Shown here: positions 1-9,694 of the stretch, piece after piece
Position numbering within the stretch: the stretch's first letter is position 1
How the letters are laid out: each line of letters opens with the position of its first letter
Assembly: GCF_024498075.1 (NCBI RefSeq)
Contig: NZ_JANHOF010000008.1
Location: 62,001-126,000, forward strand
From: Paenibacillus mendelii
Lineage (GTDB): Bacteria > Bacillota > Bacilli > Paenibacillales > Paenibacillaceae
Length of the DNA: 64,000 nucleotides
Reading direction: 5' to 3'
Notes under the pieces: generated by a model
The model's input: only the letters and a program-made list of their open reading frames with translations
Database searches by the model: none
What the model was told of the DNA's origin: nothing
Position numbers and translations under genes: made by a program

Positions 1-1
1 A

Positions 2-693
2 AAAAACATTTTCTCGAGAGCAGTCGAATGGAGACTCATCCAAACTAATCCTGTTGGGGATGTAAAGTCACCAAAAGTCGTGTATAAGGAAAGTCAGATT
101 TACGATGAAGATGAAATACAGTTATTATTTGAAGCTTTAGAAAATGGAGCTTACCATTGGCGAATGATGATCACTCTTGCTTTAACTACCGGTCTTCGCC
201 GCGGTGAGTTAGTTGGACTTGAATGGAAAAACGTTGATTTGGAGTAAGGTACGATTAATGTAAAACAAAGCATCTCTGATTTCAATAAAGGTAATCCAAT
301 TATTAAAGAACCAAAGACCAAACCACACGCAAAATCAACCTCTCTGATGCAGTTTGGGAGGCATTGAAACACTATCATGAATATTGCATACAGCAATGGG
401 GTGAATTGGAGACAACAAGAGATAACGATCATTTCTTTGTATTCTTTAATCAGTACGGGAGAGCTTTCTACCCGCAGAGCCCATATTTATGGTTTCGCGG
501 TTTCTTAAAGAAGCACAATTTAAAATACATCAAATTTCATGATTTAAGACATACTTCTGCCACCTTACTCATCAACCAAGGCGTCTATGCAAAAATTATT
601 TCCGAACGTCTTGGACATGCCAACATCACGACAACGATGAACATTTATGGCCATGTATTATCAAAAGCCGATAAAGAAGCAGCAAATAAATGA
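2..693 (+). pseudogene. Decayed phage/ICE-type tyrosine recombinase (integrase), 5' end outside window
   Basis: Reading from base 2 gives an integrase catalytic domain: the first catalytic arginine lies in TGLRRGE. An in-frame TAA then interrupts it at 245-247, and the frame changes near 325-335. The rest continues in another frame as a 109-codon open stretch (364-693) carrying the HDLRH box (His-x-x-Arg), the LGHANIT histidine and the MNIYGH tyrosine nucleophile. So R-H-R-H-Y is all present but split by a stop and a frameshift, which makes the gene very likely inactive. The N-terminal DNA-binding part lies outside the window. The family excises and integrates phages and ICEs at specific sites. 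The rRNA methyltransferase gene tail just downstream fits an old insertion end. A sequencing error could explain one of the two lesions but hardly both. Confidence 0.85.
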
Positions 694-728
694 TCAGATC
701 ATTCCGTTCAGAAAAAGCAAAGAAGCAT

Positions 729-772
729 AAGAACCCGAACGATTGTAGCACTAATCGATCGGGTTCTTTTCT
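729..772 (+). terminator. Rho-independent terminator after integrase
   Basis: A 16-bp stem with one mismatch (729-744 pairing with 753-768) and an 8-nt loop is followed by a short T-rich stretch, 36 bp after the integrase stop. Stem core AAGAACCCGA / TCGGGTTCTT. Confidence 0.8.
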
Positions 773-912
773 TAAGGACTATAACAGTTTACTCAAAATG
801 CGTTCTGTTTTAGGTTCTTTTAGGGAGATATCCGCTGATTTTTGCTCATTTATGTTGAATTTTCACACCAGTTTTGCAACAAGTGCTGAAAATCTCTTCT
901 GTATCACTAAAT

Positions 913-1066
913 CTAACTCACTGTTTTAGCTGGAAAAACAAGCATTAATAAGGCTTTTAGAAAATCTGTTTTATTTTGCACAAGCAGTGCAACTGACTCC
1001 ACATGCACCGTATGCGGGAACATGTTATTGGGTTCCCATCGGCCGCGGAAGGCCAAATCCTTGATT
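913..1066 (-). pseudogene. 3'-terminal fragment of an RlmCD/RumA-like 23S rRNA m5U methyltransferase gene
   Basis: The minus strand reads without interruption to a TAG at 913-915. It encodes a tail containing MFPHTVHVESVALL, the conserved C-terminal signature of RlmCD/RumA-type uracil-5 methyltransferases. Only about 40 codons precede the stop, and the rest of the enzyme is absent. The 3' end of rumA is a known integration site for streptococcal ICEs, so this is probably an att-type duplicated gene end made when the neighbouring recombinase inserted. The last residues after LLVQNK look extended compared with usual tails. Family assignment is by remembered motif, not alignment. Confidence 0.55.
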
Positions 1067-1249
1067 TAAAAGGGTTTTCAACGTTCGAGTATTGTTCTAT
1101 ATGGTTGCTGTATGCTCGCAAATGACAGTTTTCGTCCCCAATTCGCCCCCAGTTTTTATGAGTGTATTTTATGGTTTACCACCAATTCTTAAAACTCTTT
1201 GTCAACTTCATCTAAAATTATTCAACATCCATCGATAGCTTATTTTAGG

Positions 1250-1412
1250 AGACTGTCGATTAAATGGTTTACCTCTCAAAGGGCTTTGAATCGTGTTTAA
1301 ACCAGTTTTAAACGGTGATTTGACTTTAATCGCATCTTCTTGGTAATCCAACGTACTGGATTTTCTTCTTCGTCGTCAAGCCCTTTTTTCTCCTAGAGTT
1401 AATCGACAGTCT
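1250..1412. repeat. 163-bp segment bounded by 14-bp perfect inverted repeats (IS/MITE-like remnant)
   Basis: AGACTGTCGATTAA at 1250-1263 is repeated in perfect inverted orientation at 1399-1412. The 135 bp between hold no convincing gene. The right end touches the stop region of the helicase gene. Size and end structure fit a miniature transposable element or an internally deleted IS; no transposase is recognisable. Between 1067 and 1249 I see nothing else. Confidence 0.5.
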
Positions 1413-1423
1413 CTCTAGTATCT

Positions 1424-4400
1424 TTATCTACTATTTATTAATCTATTATAAGCTTCAGGTAATGATCTATTTATTAAACGATCGGATAGAGCAATTACAT
1501 CTTTTGGAATCTTATCACTTACTTTATTCCACATCGAAGGATAGACAAACACCTTTCTTTGTACGTTGGCTCTCGATAATGTAATGACCCCACCAATTAA
1601 AGACACTGAATATTGCCCATCAAGTGCCAACAGTTCCTCCAGAGGTTTGAACAACTCTAATTGTTTCTTCGCCTCATATTTATCAGCGATGACACCTCTA
1701 TGGCCCCATTGAAGTAGTTGTAAAGCCAAATGTCTGTCTAATTTGATTTGTAGCCGCTGATTCCAGAAGTGATTCAAACACTCGTGACATGAAGAAGTAC
1801 ACTTACAGTCTTGTAGTATTTTTTCTGTTTCGATCAATAACTCAGTGGTCTTATTAGCAACTTCTGAACTATAACCTGCTCCACTTGAAAGACTATCAAA
1901 CAAGAATATATCAATAAATACAGTGTCTGGTGAATATCTTAATCTATATCCACTTCTAATTTCATTAAACTCGACATCTAACAATCTGCCAGCACCTAGT
2001 ACCATTGCTTCCGATAAAGTTAAAGCAGCGGATTCAATCCACAGATCATTAAGATTTGTATTTATTTGATTGCGATCAACTGCAATTTCAAAAACTACCA
2101 TATCGGTATTGAAATTATGCCCCAACACCATATTGTCATTATCATAGTGGTTACAGTTCTTATATGATCTAGGATGTTTAAATGGCTTCTTAATTGTTTT
2201 ATTAAGCTCCTCCTCGCCAGTAACTGCAGCACCACAATCCTTACATATATTAAAACCTTTTCCTTTGGGTCCTTTATTTAAGACAATTAACGTTTGATCA
2301 GCACGTTTTGCTACTTTAATATTACTATAATCAGTAGGTAACATATCATTTCGAGATGGAGTGGCCGAATAACAAGGTGCTTCTGCATATGACAACTCAT
2401 TTTCAGCTTCTGATTCTGGTATGCTTTTACCGTTGAGCGGAGCGAACCCCCATGGTTTTAGCATATGTTGAACGCCGATATCGTGTTCTTTACAGAAAGG
2501 GCATTCATTTTTTTCTGGAAGTTCAATCCCGAACCAACCACAAGAATCGTTACGACAAAGGTATAGTTCTCTAAAATAATCACGATTTTCAAAATATGCT
2601 TTTGCCGGTTTATCGTAGTTGTTGACTTTAAATTTGGAATGAAAATTATAAATTCCGCCCGATTTATATGTCTTTTTATCAACTACAATAATACGCCCTG
2701 GAGCATATTCACTTATTGCCATATCTAGTGATCGATCAGGCTTTTGCTCGATATTACCACCATTTTTATCTTCAATATAAAAACCTACGACATTCTTAGG
2801 AAAAGAATAAGTTGGAAGTACACTTTCATCATATAAAACATCAAGTAAAGACTTTTGATCTCCTCTTTCATTCACATAATCATTAGAATTTAACTTCCAT
2901 TTTTCATGAATGTTATCCAGTTGAACCCCCAATGAGTTTTTAATCAATGACATATCAATTGAACTAACGTCGGGCACTAATACTTCCATATTATCATCCG
3001 TTTTATAGTAAGTACTTAAAAACTCACTGAAACTTATATGAAAATGATTAAAATATGTCTCTATGTTGAGTTTATCCATCCCCTGATTAACTTTTGATAG
3101 GTATTCAGTTATCATGATCATATTCATATGTCTATCAATTAGTTTATCATTATTAACATCAATCCAAGGCTTCCTTACTTTACCCGATATGATTTCAGAT
3201 GGATTATGAAAATAGTAACTATCGTGGGGTCCATTATCCGTGTATGTAACTATCGTTGAAATAGATGAACTTCGTCTGCCAGCTCGTCCTGCTCTTTGTT
3301 GATAATTTTCACGCATAGGCGGTATATTACGTAAACCAACAGCAGTTAAAGATCCAATATCAATACCGACTTCCATGGTTGTCGTACAACTTAATATATC
3401 GACTGGTGCATCATTATTGATATTTACATCTTGGAATCGCATCTCATAATCTTCAGTTTTTGACCACATTTTCTGCCGCTGATCTTTATGTGATAACTGA
3501 GCCGTATGCTCCTCCGTATTTATACTAGTAATTGACGAGGGATTATCATGATCCAAAGCATCAATTACAGGCTTGCGCCAAAATTGAAACCGAAGAAGAT
3601 CTTCATTATTCATTATTTCAACATGTAAATCACTGCAATGTGCACACATCCCCCATAATGTATATGCAAACACACCAGAGCATTTTCTGCAGTGATACCA
3701 TTGATGTTTTTCGTTATAGTGTAAGGATATAAGATTTAAATTAAGATATCTCTGTTCACTACCTTGTGGTGATGCAGTGTACTTCAATAAGCATTTATTT
3801 ATTTTATCTAACTTATCTTTAGAGAATTTCTTTTCTTCTAGAATTTTTGCAATTGCAGAGGGTAATTTTGATGTTGTAGGTAAGCCAAATCGATCATAAC
3901 TTGTTGATCGCGCATTCTCTCTCACCTCATCATTTATCGTGTCACCTAAAGCGTAACTATCCTTCATTATAATATTGGCCCAAGCGGAAAATAGAATGCT
4001 AAATTCGTCAAATGACATATCAATGTTAGCGTCATCTAGTTCATCTTCAACTTCTTCCATTTTATCGTGATTACATGGTCTGATATAACACAACCCAATA
4101 TCCGTTAAAGACCGATAACTATTGCACATTAGTTTCAATAACTGTTCATCATAAAGCCCGGGGGTAGAATTAAAGTCAGTTTTTAAAGACTCGTAGTCTA
4201 TTTCTCTACCTCTTCGAGTAGCTCTTATCATTTTTTCCCGAATTTTACTCATATCCTTAATAAAACTCATCTTTTGTTCTCCATAAAACAGTTGCAAATT
4301 ATGTTTAACAGCTACTTCTAAGAACGCCATATATAATAAATTCATAGTTGGATTTTTATGATTAGTAATTGCCCAGCTTTCTAGATTTCTAGCTGCAATA

Positions 4401-6673
4401 ACCATTACTTTTCTCACTGCTTCATCATCTGCAGCCCTTGTCAAATCTTTTGCAAGCCCAGCCGCTCTCTGTCTGCTATCTGAAAATAACAATACTTTGC
4501 GGCCTGCATTAGGTAACTTCTCAAGCAATTGTTTATCGAAAATCGTTGGTGGTTGAATGTTCAGTTGTTCGGAAACTAAATTATAGAATGGCTCATTACC
4601 TTTTGTAACAAAATCTGAGGGATTCAGATGCGTCTTCTCACATTTAGGGCATACATGATAGGTTAACTTTCCGGGTTTTCCCTTCAGTTCTTTATTGTTA
4701 TATGCAACATGTAAAAACCCTTTCTGATCCGCATAATTATCATTCTCAAAAAATTTCCCTGTTATCGCATTTAGCCAACCTGTTTTAGTCTCATTCATTT
4801 TTTTATTTGGACCGTGTTTAGGGATGATATACAAGTGAATCTCTTTTAGAGTATCGTCATATAATTCTCCAATTGTATTCCAAATAAAGTCACGTGTCTT
4901 CGTATTTTGATATAAATAACCCTTTAAAAATAATGCTCCGCAACGTCTATCATTTAGAAGTTCATAAACTTTACTACCACAGCAATCACACTTATCTTGC
5001 CTACTACCAAAGTATATTTGCCCCAGTCTAAAACCTTCAATAGCATTTCCTTTATCGCAGTTTGGATTAATGCAAACAAATATCCCCTGAAGCCCTCTAA
5101 ACATCATGTGAAGCCTTGCAGGAAATAGTACCTGATTATCTTTATTCTTGGCGAGAGGAGCGATTGCTAGCAATGTCTCTGTTGCTCTACGTGCCACACT
5201 CACATCATTGTTTGGGAAAGTTCTCTGTGCTAATTCTTGATACGAAATAGCGTTCCCTCTAGACGCCTTCATAATAGCAATCATTGGTTTGAATCTATTT
5301 AAACACTCATATAAGCAGTACTGGGATTCTGCATAAGTCCCGAATTCAATCTTCTTCGAACTATCGAATAAATGAATAAAGTTTTGAATCGCTATCTGCT
5401 TTGATTGCTCATCTTTCATAAAATCATCTGTTTGTATGCTCGCAAGTTGCTCAGCTGTCATATCAATGGAATCTGTGTCTGTAAGTTCATGTTGCTTTCC
5501 ATATATAATGTCAAATGTTGTTTTATTTACGTTTTGTGCGGTTAAATTACTTGAAAATTCCCTGATATCTGACTCTCCGTCTGCAGGAACACTAGCACTT
5601 GTCAATATAAATCTGATTTTATCTCTAGTAACATTTAATTTATGTAATAATCTGCGAATTAATAGAGCTACTTCACCCCCAGAGGACCCTCTGTACATAT
5701 GTGCCTCATCGATTACAAGAAGTAGTTTATTATCTTCTGACATATTGAGCCACTCTGTAGTCTTATCCCAGATACTCTTTTCAATAGGTCTTATTAACAT
5801 GTATTCAAGCATAGAATAGTTCGTAATTAGTATATCAGGACATAATTGTTGCATTTCTTGTCTAGTTAATAATTCCGCATCATTATCATGTGTAATATGC
5901 TTTCCCTGCTTAAGATTATCAATATATTCTTCCAGATTATATTTGGATGGGTATTTACCAATATCAACTAATTTATGCATTGCTGACTTTTCTCTACCCG
6001 ACAAATTATCCAAAAAAGTTTTAGCGAGCTCTTTATCTTTCTCATGATCGATCTCTCCTGGATAGGGTGTTCTACCCGTATACATTCCGAATTGTGGAAT
6101 GCGACAATTATCATTTTTCACTTGATCATAAAACAACTTCCTGAAGTCTCCACTTGCGTCACCTATCATTTTACGTAATCGTCCTAATTGATCTGATACT
6201 AATGCGTTCATAGGGTAGAGCATTAACGCTCTAATTCCTCTTTGTTCCCATGATTTAGGTCTGCTGACAGCTTCATTTACAATGCTGCTAACCATTGGCC
6301 ACATGAAACACTCCGTTTTTCCTGAACCTGTTCCAGTAGTGATAAATAAATCTTTTCCCTTATAGAAACTTTCTAGTGCCTCTACTTGGTGTTTGAATGG
6401 GTTCTGAAATACACCTAGTTTCTTTTTCGACATTTCAACTAATATCCGTTTTATATTTTCTGGAATATCGGCATGTTCGATACCATTCTCCATCACTTTA
6501 TATGCTGGATTGGCTTCAATAAATGGCTCTTGAAATAACACACCTTGTTTTTCAAGAATGTCTTTGCAAGCATGGAGTAAGAGTTTATTCTCACCTAAAT
6601 ATTGTGCACGAATATAATCAATAAGTTTCTTTTTTAATGCATTATGTGTTCCATATACGCTATACTTATCCAT
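1424..6673 (-). CDS. druE: Large DEAH-box helicase with C-terminal DUF1998 (DruE-like defence helicase)
   Basis: A protein of about 1749 residues. Walker A GTGSGKT lies near residues 114-120, the YPMNAL box near 153-158, DEAH at about 322-325, TSAS motif III follows, and QRAGRAGRR motif VI is near 1125. Several CxxC zinc-ribbon pairs punctuate the middle. Near residue 1630 the CxxxC..C pattern of CTSSCHECL followed by LDRHLAL is the DUF1998 signature. This helicase plus DUF1998 arrangement in one very long chain is typical of DruE of Druantia. DISARM usually separates DrmA and DrmB, and MrfA/YprA-type repair helicases are much shorter. The start is the ATG at 6673, not the longer open frame, because GAGGAGGT sits just upstream and the ATG overlaps the TAA of the preceding gene by one base, so translation is probably coupled. 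Predicted role: ATP-driven nucleic-acid translocase of an anti-phage system. Confidence 0.85.
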   Translation of the reverse strand: MDKYSVYGTHNALKKKLIDYIRAQYLGENKLLLHACKDILEKQGVLFQEPFIEANPAYKVMENGIEHADIPENIKRILVEMSKKKLGVFQNPFKHQVEALESFYKGKDLFITTGTGSGKTECFMWPMVSSIVNEAVSRPKSWEQRGIRALMLYPMNALVSDQLGRLRKMIGDASGDFRKLFYDQVKNDNCRIPQFGMYTGRTPYPGEIDHEKDKELAKTFLDNLSGREKSAMHKLVDIGKYPSKYNLEEYIDNLKQGKHITHDNDAELLTRQEMQQLCPDILITNYSMLEYMLIRPIEKSIWDKTTEWLNMSEDNKLLLVIDEAHMYRGSSGGEVALLIRRLLHKLNVTRDKIRFILTSASVPADGESDIREFSSNLTAQNVNKTTFDIIYGKQHELTDTDSIDMTAEQLASIQTDDFMKDEQSKQIAIQNFIHLFDSSKKIEFGTYAESQYCLYECLNRFKPMIAIMKASRGNAISYQELAQRTFPNNDVSVARRATETLLAIAPLAKNKDNQVLFPARLHMMFRGLQGIFVCINPNCDKGNAIEGFRLGQIYFGSRQDKCDCCGSKVYELLNDRRCGALFLKGYLYQNTKTRDFIWNTIGELYDDTLKEIHLYIIPKHGPNKKMNETKTGWLNAITGKFFENDNYADQKGFLHVAYNNKELKGKPGKLTYHVCPKCEKTHLNPSDFVTKGNEPFYNLVSEQLNIQPPTIFDKQLLEKLPNAGRKVLLFSDSRQRAAGLAKDLTRAADDEAVRKVMVIAARNLESWAITNHKNPTMNLLYMAFLEVAVKHNLQLFYGEQKMSFIKDMSKIREKMIRATRRGREIDYESLKTDFNSTPGLYDEQLLKLMCNSYRSLTDIGLCYIRPCNHDKMEEVEDELDDANIDMSFDEFSILFSAWANIIMKDSYALGDTINDEVRENARSTSYDRFGLPTTSKLPSAIAKILEEKKFSKDKLDKINKCLLKYTASPQGSEQRYLNLNLISLHYNEKHQWYHCRKCSGVFAYTLWGMCAHCSDLHVEIMNNEDLLRFQFWRKPVIDALDHDNPSSITSINTEEHTAQLSHKDQRQKMWSKTEDYEMRFQDVNINNDAPVDILSCTTTMEVGIDIGSLTAVGLRNIPPMRENYQQRAGRAGRRSSSISTIVTYTDNGPHDSYYFHNPSEIISGKVRKPWIDVNNDKLIDRHMNMIMITEYLSKVNQGMDKLNIETYFNHFHISFSEFLSTYYKTDDNMEVLVPDVSSIDMSLIKNSLGVQLDNIHEKWKLNSNDYVNERGDQKSLLDVLYDESVLPTYSFPKNVVGFYIEDKNGGNIEQKPDRSLDMAISEYAPGRIIVVDKKTYKSGGIYNFHSKFKVNNYDKPAKAYFENRDYFRELYLCRNDSCGWFGIELPEKNECPFCKEHDIGVQHMLKPWGFAPLNGKSIPESEAENELSYAEAPCYSATPSRNDMLPTDYSNIKVAKRADQTLIVLNKGPKGKGFNICKDCGAAVTGEEELNKTIKKPFKHPRSYKNCNHYDNDNMVLGHNFNTDMVVFEIAVDRNQINTNLNDLWIESAALTLSEAMVLGAGRLLDVEFNEIRSGYRLRYSPDTVFIDIFLFDSLSSGAGYSSEVANKTTELLIETEKILQDCKCTSSCHECLNHFWNQRLQIKLDRHLALQLLQWGHRGVIADKYEAKKQLELFKPLEELLALDGQYSVSLIGGVITLSRANVQRKVFVYPSMWNKVSDKIPKDVIALSDRLINRSLPEAYNRLINSR

Positions 6674-7734
6674 TATATTACCTCCTCTAACGTGATGTTT
6701 AAATTCGATAATATCCTCACTACAAAGACCCATATCGACAGGTCGAATATTAAGTTGTGCTTATCATTAATATTCTTAATTGGCCATCCCAATAGTAATA
6801 ATATTTTTTCTTCCTTCAATGGCAAACTATTAAAGAGGTTCAGTTCAACTAATTGAACCTCTTTATGCTTTTTAAATTTGGCCTTTACCGGATTATTAGC
6901 CTCACTTTTCAAACCATACATAAATCTTCTTATTTCAAATTGATTAATCAGATAGTCATTAATTTGGCATGTATATATGCTGCCGTTCATTTTTTTAATA
7001 AATCCAAAATCTTTGTTACCTCTATCGTAGAAAGGACTTCTATACATTGAGATATCTGAGTTCTTAAGTTTACATTCATCTTCCCAGCTGTTCGAAAAAA
7101 CATTTGAACTATATTTATTAAAGATTTGCGCCTTGGATTCCTTACGCCTATTCCACTTAATCAATTTTAAGTAATCATGTAAGTGTTGATTTGCCAATTT
7201 ATCCTGTAAACCATAAAACCCAATGGCATTCCTCATTTTAGTATCACTATCACTATCACTATTTTCTTGTGTAGTTACTACTTGCACTAATCCCGATACT
7301 TTTTGAAAATCTCCTGATTGTATCCCTCTTACCAATCTAATCCTTTCATCCACCTTACATTCCTCGTAATAAGGTAACGCAATATCCGTATTGAAACCGA
7401 CATCAACTAATTCTCCCCCTGAATATAATCTCTCTCTTATTAAGGAGATTGGATGTTCATCATTATCGGCTGGATAAAACCAATTCATTATTTCCGGATA
7501 AATTTCAATCATATTCTCCAGGAAGGGCTGACACCGATTTAGAATATGTACTTTACTCACACCAACTTTATCGAAATTCTGTTGAAAGATATCTTCATCC
7601 AACGTACTTATTCTAATCCACATCGATAATGCAGAATAAACAATTCTAGAAAAAAACTGACTTCTCTTCTCTGTAGAAAATTTCCCTATTTTCAAATCAG
7701 AACCAATTCGTTTTATTATTGTTAAGTCACTCAT
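6673..7734 (-). CDS. Accessory protein of the Druantia-like operon (353 aa, DruD position)
   Basis: Function not recognised. A soluble, charged 353-residue protein with no signal peptide, membrane segment or catalytic motif that I can name. A short Ser-Asp run (three copies of the hexamer behind SDSDSD, around 7243-7262) sits near the middle. It overlaps the upstream coiled-coil gene by 8 bp (ATGAGTGA) and the helicase start by 1 bp (TAATG), so the genes are almost certainly co-translated. Its place directly before the helicase corresponds to DruD in Druantia type I. That equivalence rests on gene order and approximate size, not on sequence I could compare. Confidence 0.75.
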   Translation of the reverse strand: MSDLTIIKRIGSDLKIGKFSTEKRSQFFSRIVYSALSMWIRISTLDEDIFQQNFDKVGVSKVHILNRCQPFLENMIEIYPEIMNWFYPADNDEHPISLIRERLYSGGELVDVGFNTDIALPYYEECKVDERIRLVRGIQSGDFQKVSGLVQVVTTQENSDSDSDTKMRNAIGFYGLQDKLANQHLHDYLKLIKWNRRKESKAQIFNKYSSNVFSNSWEDECKLKNSDISMYRSPFYDRGNKDFGFIKKMNGSIYTCQINDYLINQFEIRRFMYGLKSEANNPVKAKFKKHKEVQLVELNLFNSLPLKEEKILLLLGWPIKNINDKHNLIFDLSIWVFVVRILSNLNITLEEVI

Positions 7735-9694
7735 TATTATTGTTATCTCCTATAGCTGCACGTAACATATTATTGAGAACAGGACTAAACTCTTGTTGCT
7801 CAACAAATTCTAATAGTTCGTTTGTCTTACCGCTTTGTTTACATAACATATTTAACGAGAACATAATAATATCGTACAATGCATTTGGAGTATTTTGTTT
7901 ATCAATACTACTCATTACTTCTGCTAGTTTAATTATGGCTACTTGACTAAGTTTAATAAACCTATCTATTGGCTTGATATGCCTTAAATTGGTTCTTATT
8001 GATACCGGTTCTAATTTTACATTAAATAGATTTGGGTCGATCACACTCTTTATCAATTCTCCAGGATTAGGTTCATAATTTACTAATGAATCAATGTCCA
8101 CTACTATCATATAGTTCATTAGACTTTTTGGGATCATACTGATATGCTCTGCCGATTCCATCGAGAACAGCAAGATATGATCCGTGTTTTCCTTTAAGAG
8201 TGGGAGGTATATACTTTCAGAAATATTATCAACTGCATTCTCGATTAAGATAACTTTACTTGTTGAAATAGTTACATTTAGTATCAATTCATTACAATCA
8301 TCGTATCCAACCGGAATTATTATAATTTCAGCATTAGCCCCATTAATAATACTAGAAAGTGCATTCGCTACCTTTCTAGTATTGCAACCAACCAAAAGCA
8401 AGCTCATTTTACTGGATATAGACGCAAATATGTATTGAGCTAGATCATTAGAATATTCATTACTGATCCCAGAAATTCGCAAATTATCAGCTAAATCATC
8501 AACGAAAAATGACTTGTCAGTAGTCACTTCCTGATCTATTTCTATTGCTTTGCTGGGTATAATATGTAGTCTACTTTGATTCATAGGTGATTCACTTTTA
8601 TAACCAATAGTCTGAATAAGGTTTTGCATGTTATGCAAAAATCCAGACCCCGTACCTTCTAGTGAAGTAATCATTTCTTCTAAGCTTGATTTTAAAGTTT
8701 CTAGTTCATTGATTGCATAGACAAGATTACCTTTTTCAGACATTAGAGTATTAATCGAACTCTGAATCGCATTCTTCTCAACAATTAACTTGTCATTATC
8801 TTCTATCCATCGTTTGTTTGCGATCTCGCAATATTCATCGTATTTCAACTCTACTATATCTCTTAATGAATTGATTAATTCATTCTTCTCTTTAGATGTT
8901 GTATTTAATTGTTCAAGAGAAATCTCTAATTTATCTTTTTTTGTAATATCCTGCCTATGCTCTTGTTCAACCCGATCTAAGATTTTTATATGGTTCTTCT
9001 CTATTTCCTTAATTAGGCTATCTTTGAGTGATAATTCTTTCACATAATTCCCTTTGGATTCTTCCATTAACTGCTTAAGCGCAATAATCTGATCCTCTTT
9101 ATCCAATATAAGCTTTTCGTATTGTTTGCTTACTTCTTGAATTTTAATTTCATAAGATTCAGATATTTTTTTTTTAAGATCCTCTTCTATTCTCTTTTGA
9201 TAGATATAATGTTCAAGATCATGTGAAATATAATTGATTTGATTTTCCGAGAGTTCGTAATCTATCATTTTAAAATAGATCAAAACTTTCTCCTTACTAT
9301 CAAATTTGTAATCAAGTAAAAGCGCTGTCAGTTCCTTGAAACACTTCATATCATTGTTTTCAACTTTTTGTCGTACATATTCAGCCGGTTCTATTGCTTT
9401 CGAAATATGCTCATCAATATTTCTCAAAAATTCGTTGATTATCAGTTCCGTATGTTTCACCAAGAGATCATTTTGGGATTTGAATATACTCTTGTAATAA
9501 ATCTCTTGCAATTTCTTCAATGACAACTTTTGTAGATTAAACCCCTTAGTATACTCTCGAAATCTCTTTTCATTTTTTTTAATCACATCAGAAACCTTGG
9601 CATATGGTAATAATGAGATAATAAATTCAAACTCAACTTTAGAGTATTTATTAATGTACTTTTCAATCAAATCGTTTTGAACGCTACCCTTCAT
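7727..9694 (-). CDS. Coiled-coil protein of the Druantia-like operon (655 aa, DruC position)
   Basis: 655 residues with a long predicted coiled coil from about residue 170 to 345 (repeated Glu/Lys/Leu heptads), flanked by an N-terminal helical region and a C-terminal globular part of about 290 residues. No Walker A motif or nuclease motif is evident. The C-terminal part has alternating hydrophobic strands (KMSLLLVGC, AEIIIIPVG, KVILIENAV) that look like a Rossmann-type core. A run of ten A on the coding strand (9166-9175) encodes Lys-Lys-Lys. It overlaps the upstream gene by 4 bp and the downstream gene by 8 bp. It probably acts as a structural or oligomerising partner of the helicase; this is inferred from context. 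Confidence 0.75.
   Translation of the reverse strand: MKGSVQNDLIEKYINKYSKVEFEFIISLLPYAKVSDVIKKNEKRFREYTKGFNLQKLSLKKLQEIYYKSIFKSQNDLLVKHTELIINEFLRNIDEHISKAIEPAEYVRQKVENNDMKCFKELTALLLDYKFDSKEKVLIYFKMIDYELSENQINYISHDLEHYIYQKRIEEDLKKKISESYEIKIQEVSKQYEKLILDKEDQIIALKQLMEESKGNYVKELSLKDSLIKEIEKNHIKILDRVEQEHRQDITKKDKLEISLEQLNTTSKEKNELINSLRDIVELKYDEYCEIANKRWIEDNDKLIVEKNAIQSSINTLMSEKGNLVYAINELETLKSSLEEMITSLEGTGSGFLHNMQNLIQTIGYKSESPMNQSRLHIIPSKAIEIDQEVTTDKSFFVDDLADNLRISGISNEYSNDLAQYIFASISSKMSLLLVGCNTRKVANALSSIINGANAEIIIIPVGYDDCNELILNVTISTSKVILIENAVDNISESIYLPLLKENTDHILLFSMESAEHISMIPKSLMNYMIVVDIDSLVNYEPNPGELIKSVIDPNLFNVKLEPVSIRTNLRHIKPIDRFIKLSQVAIIKLAEVMSSIDKQNTPNALYDIIMFSLNMLCKQSGKTNELLEFVEQQEFSPVLNNMLRAAIGDNNNNE

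Noticed and set aside
7243..7262. TCACTA hexamer repeat considered as a phase-variation tract
   Set aside because: The unit is 6 bp, so length changes stay in frame and only add Ser-Asp residues.
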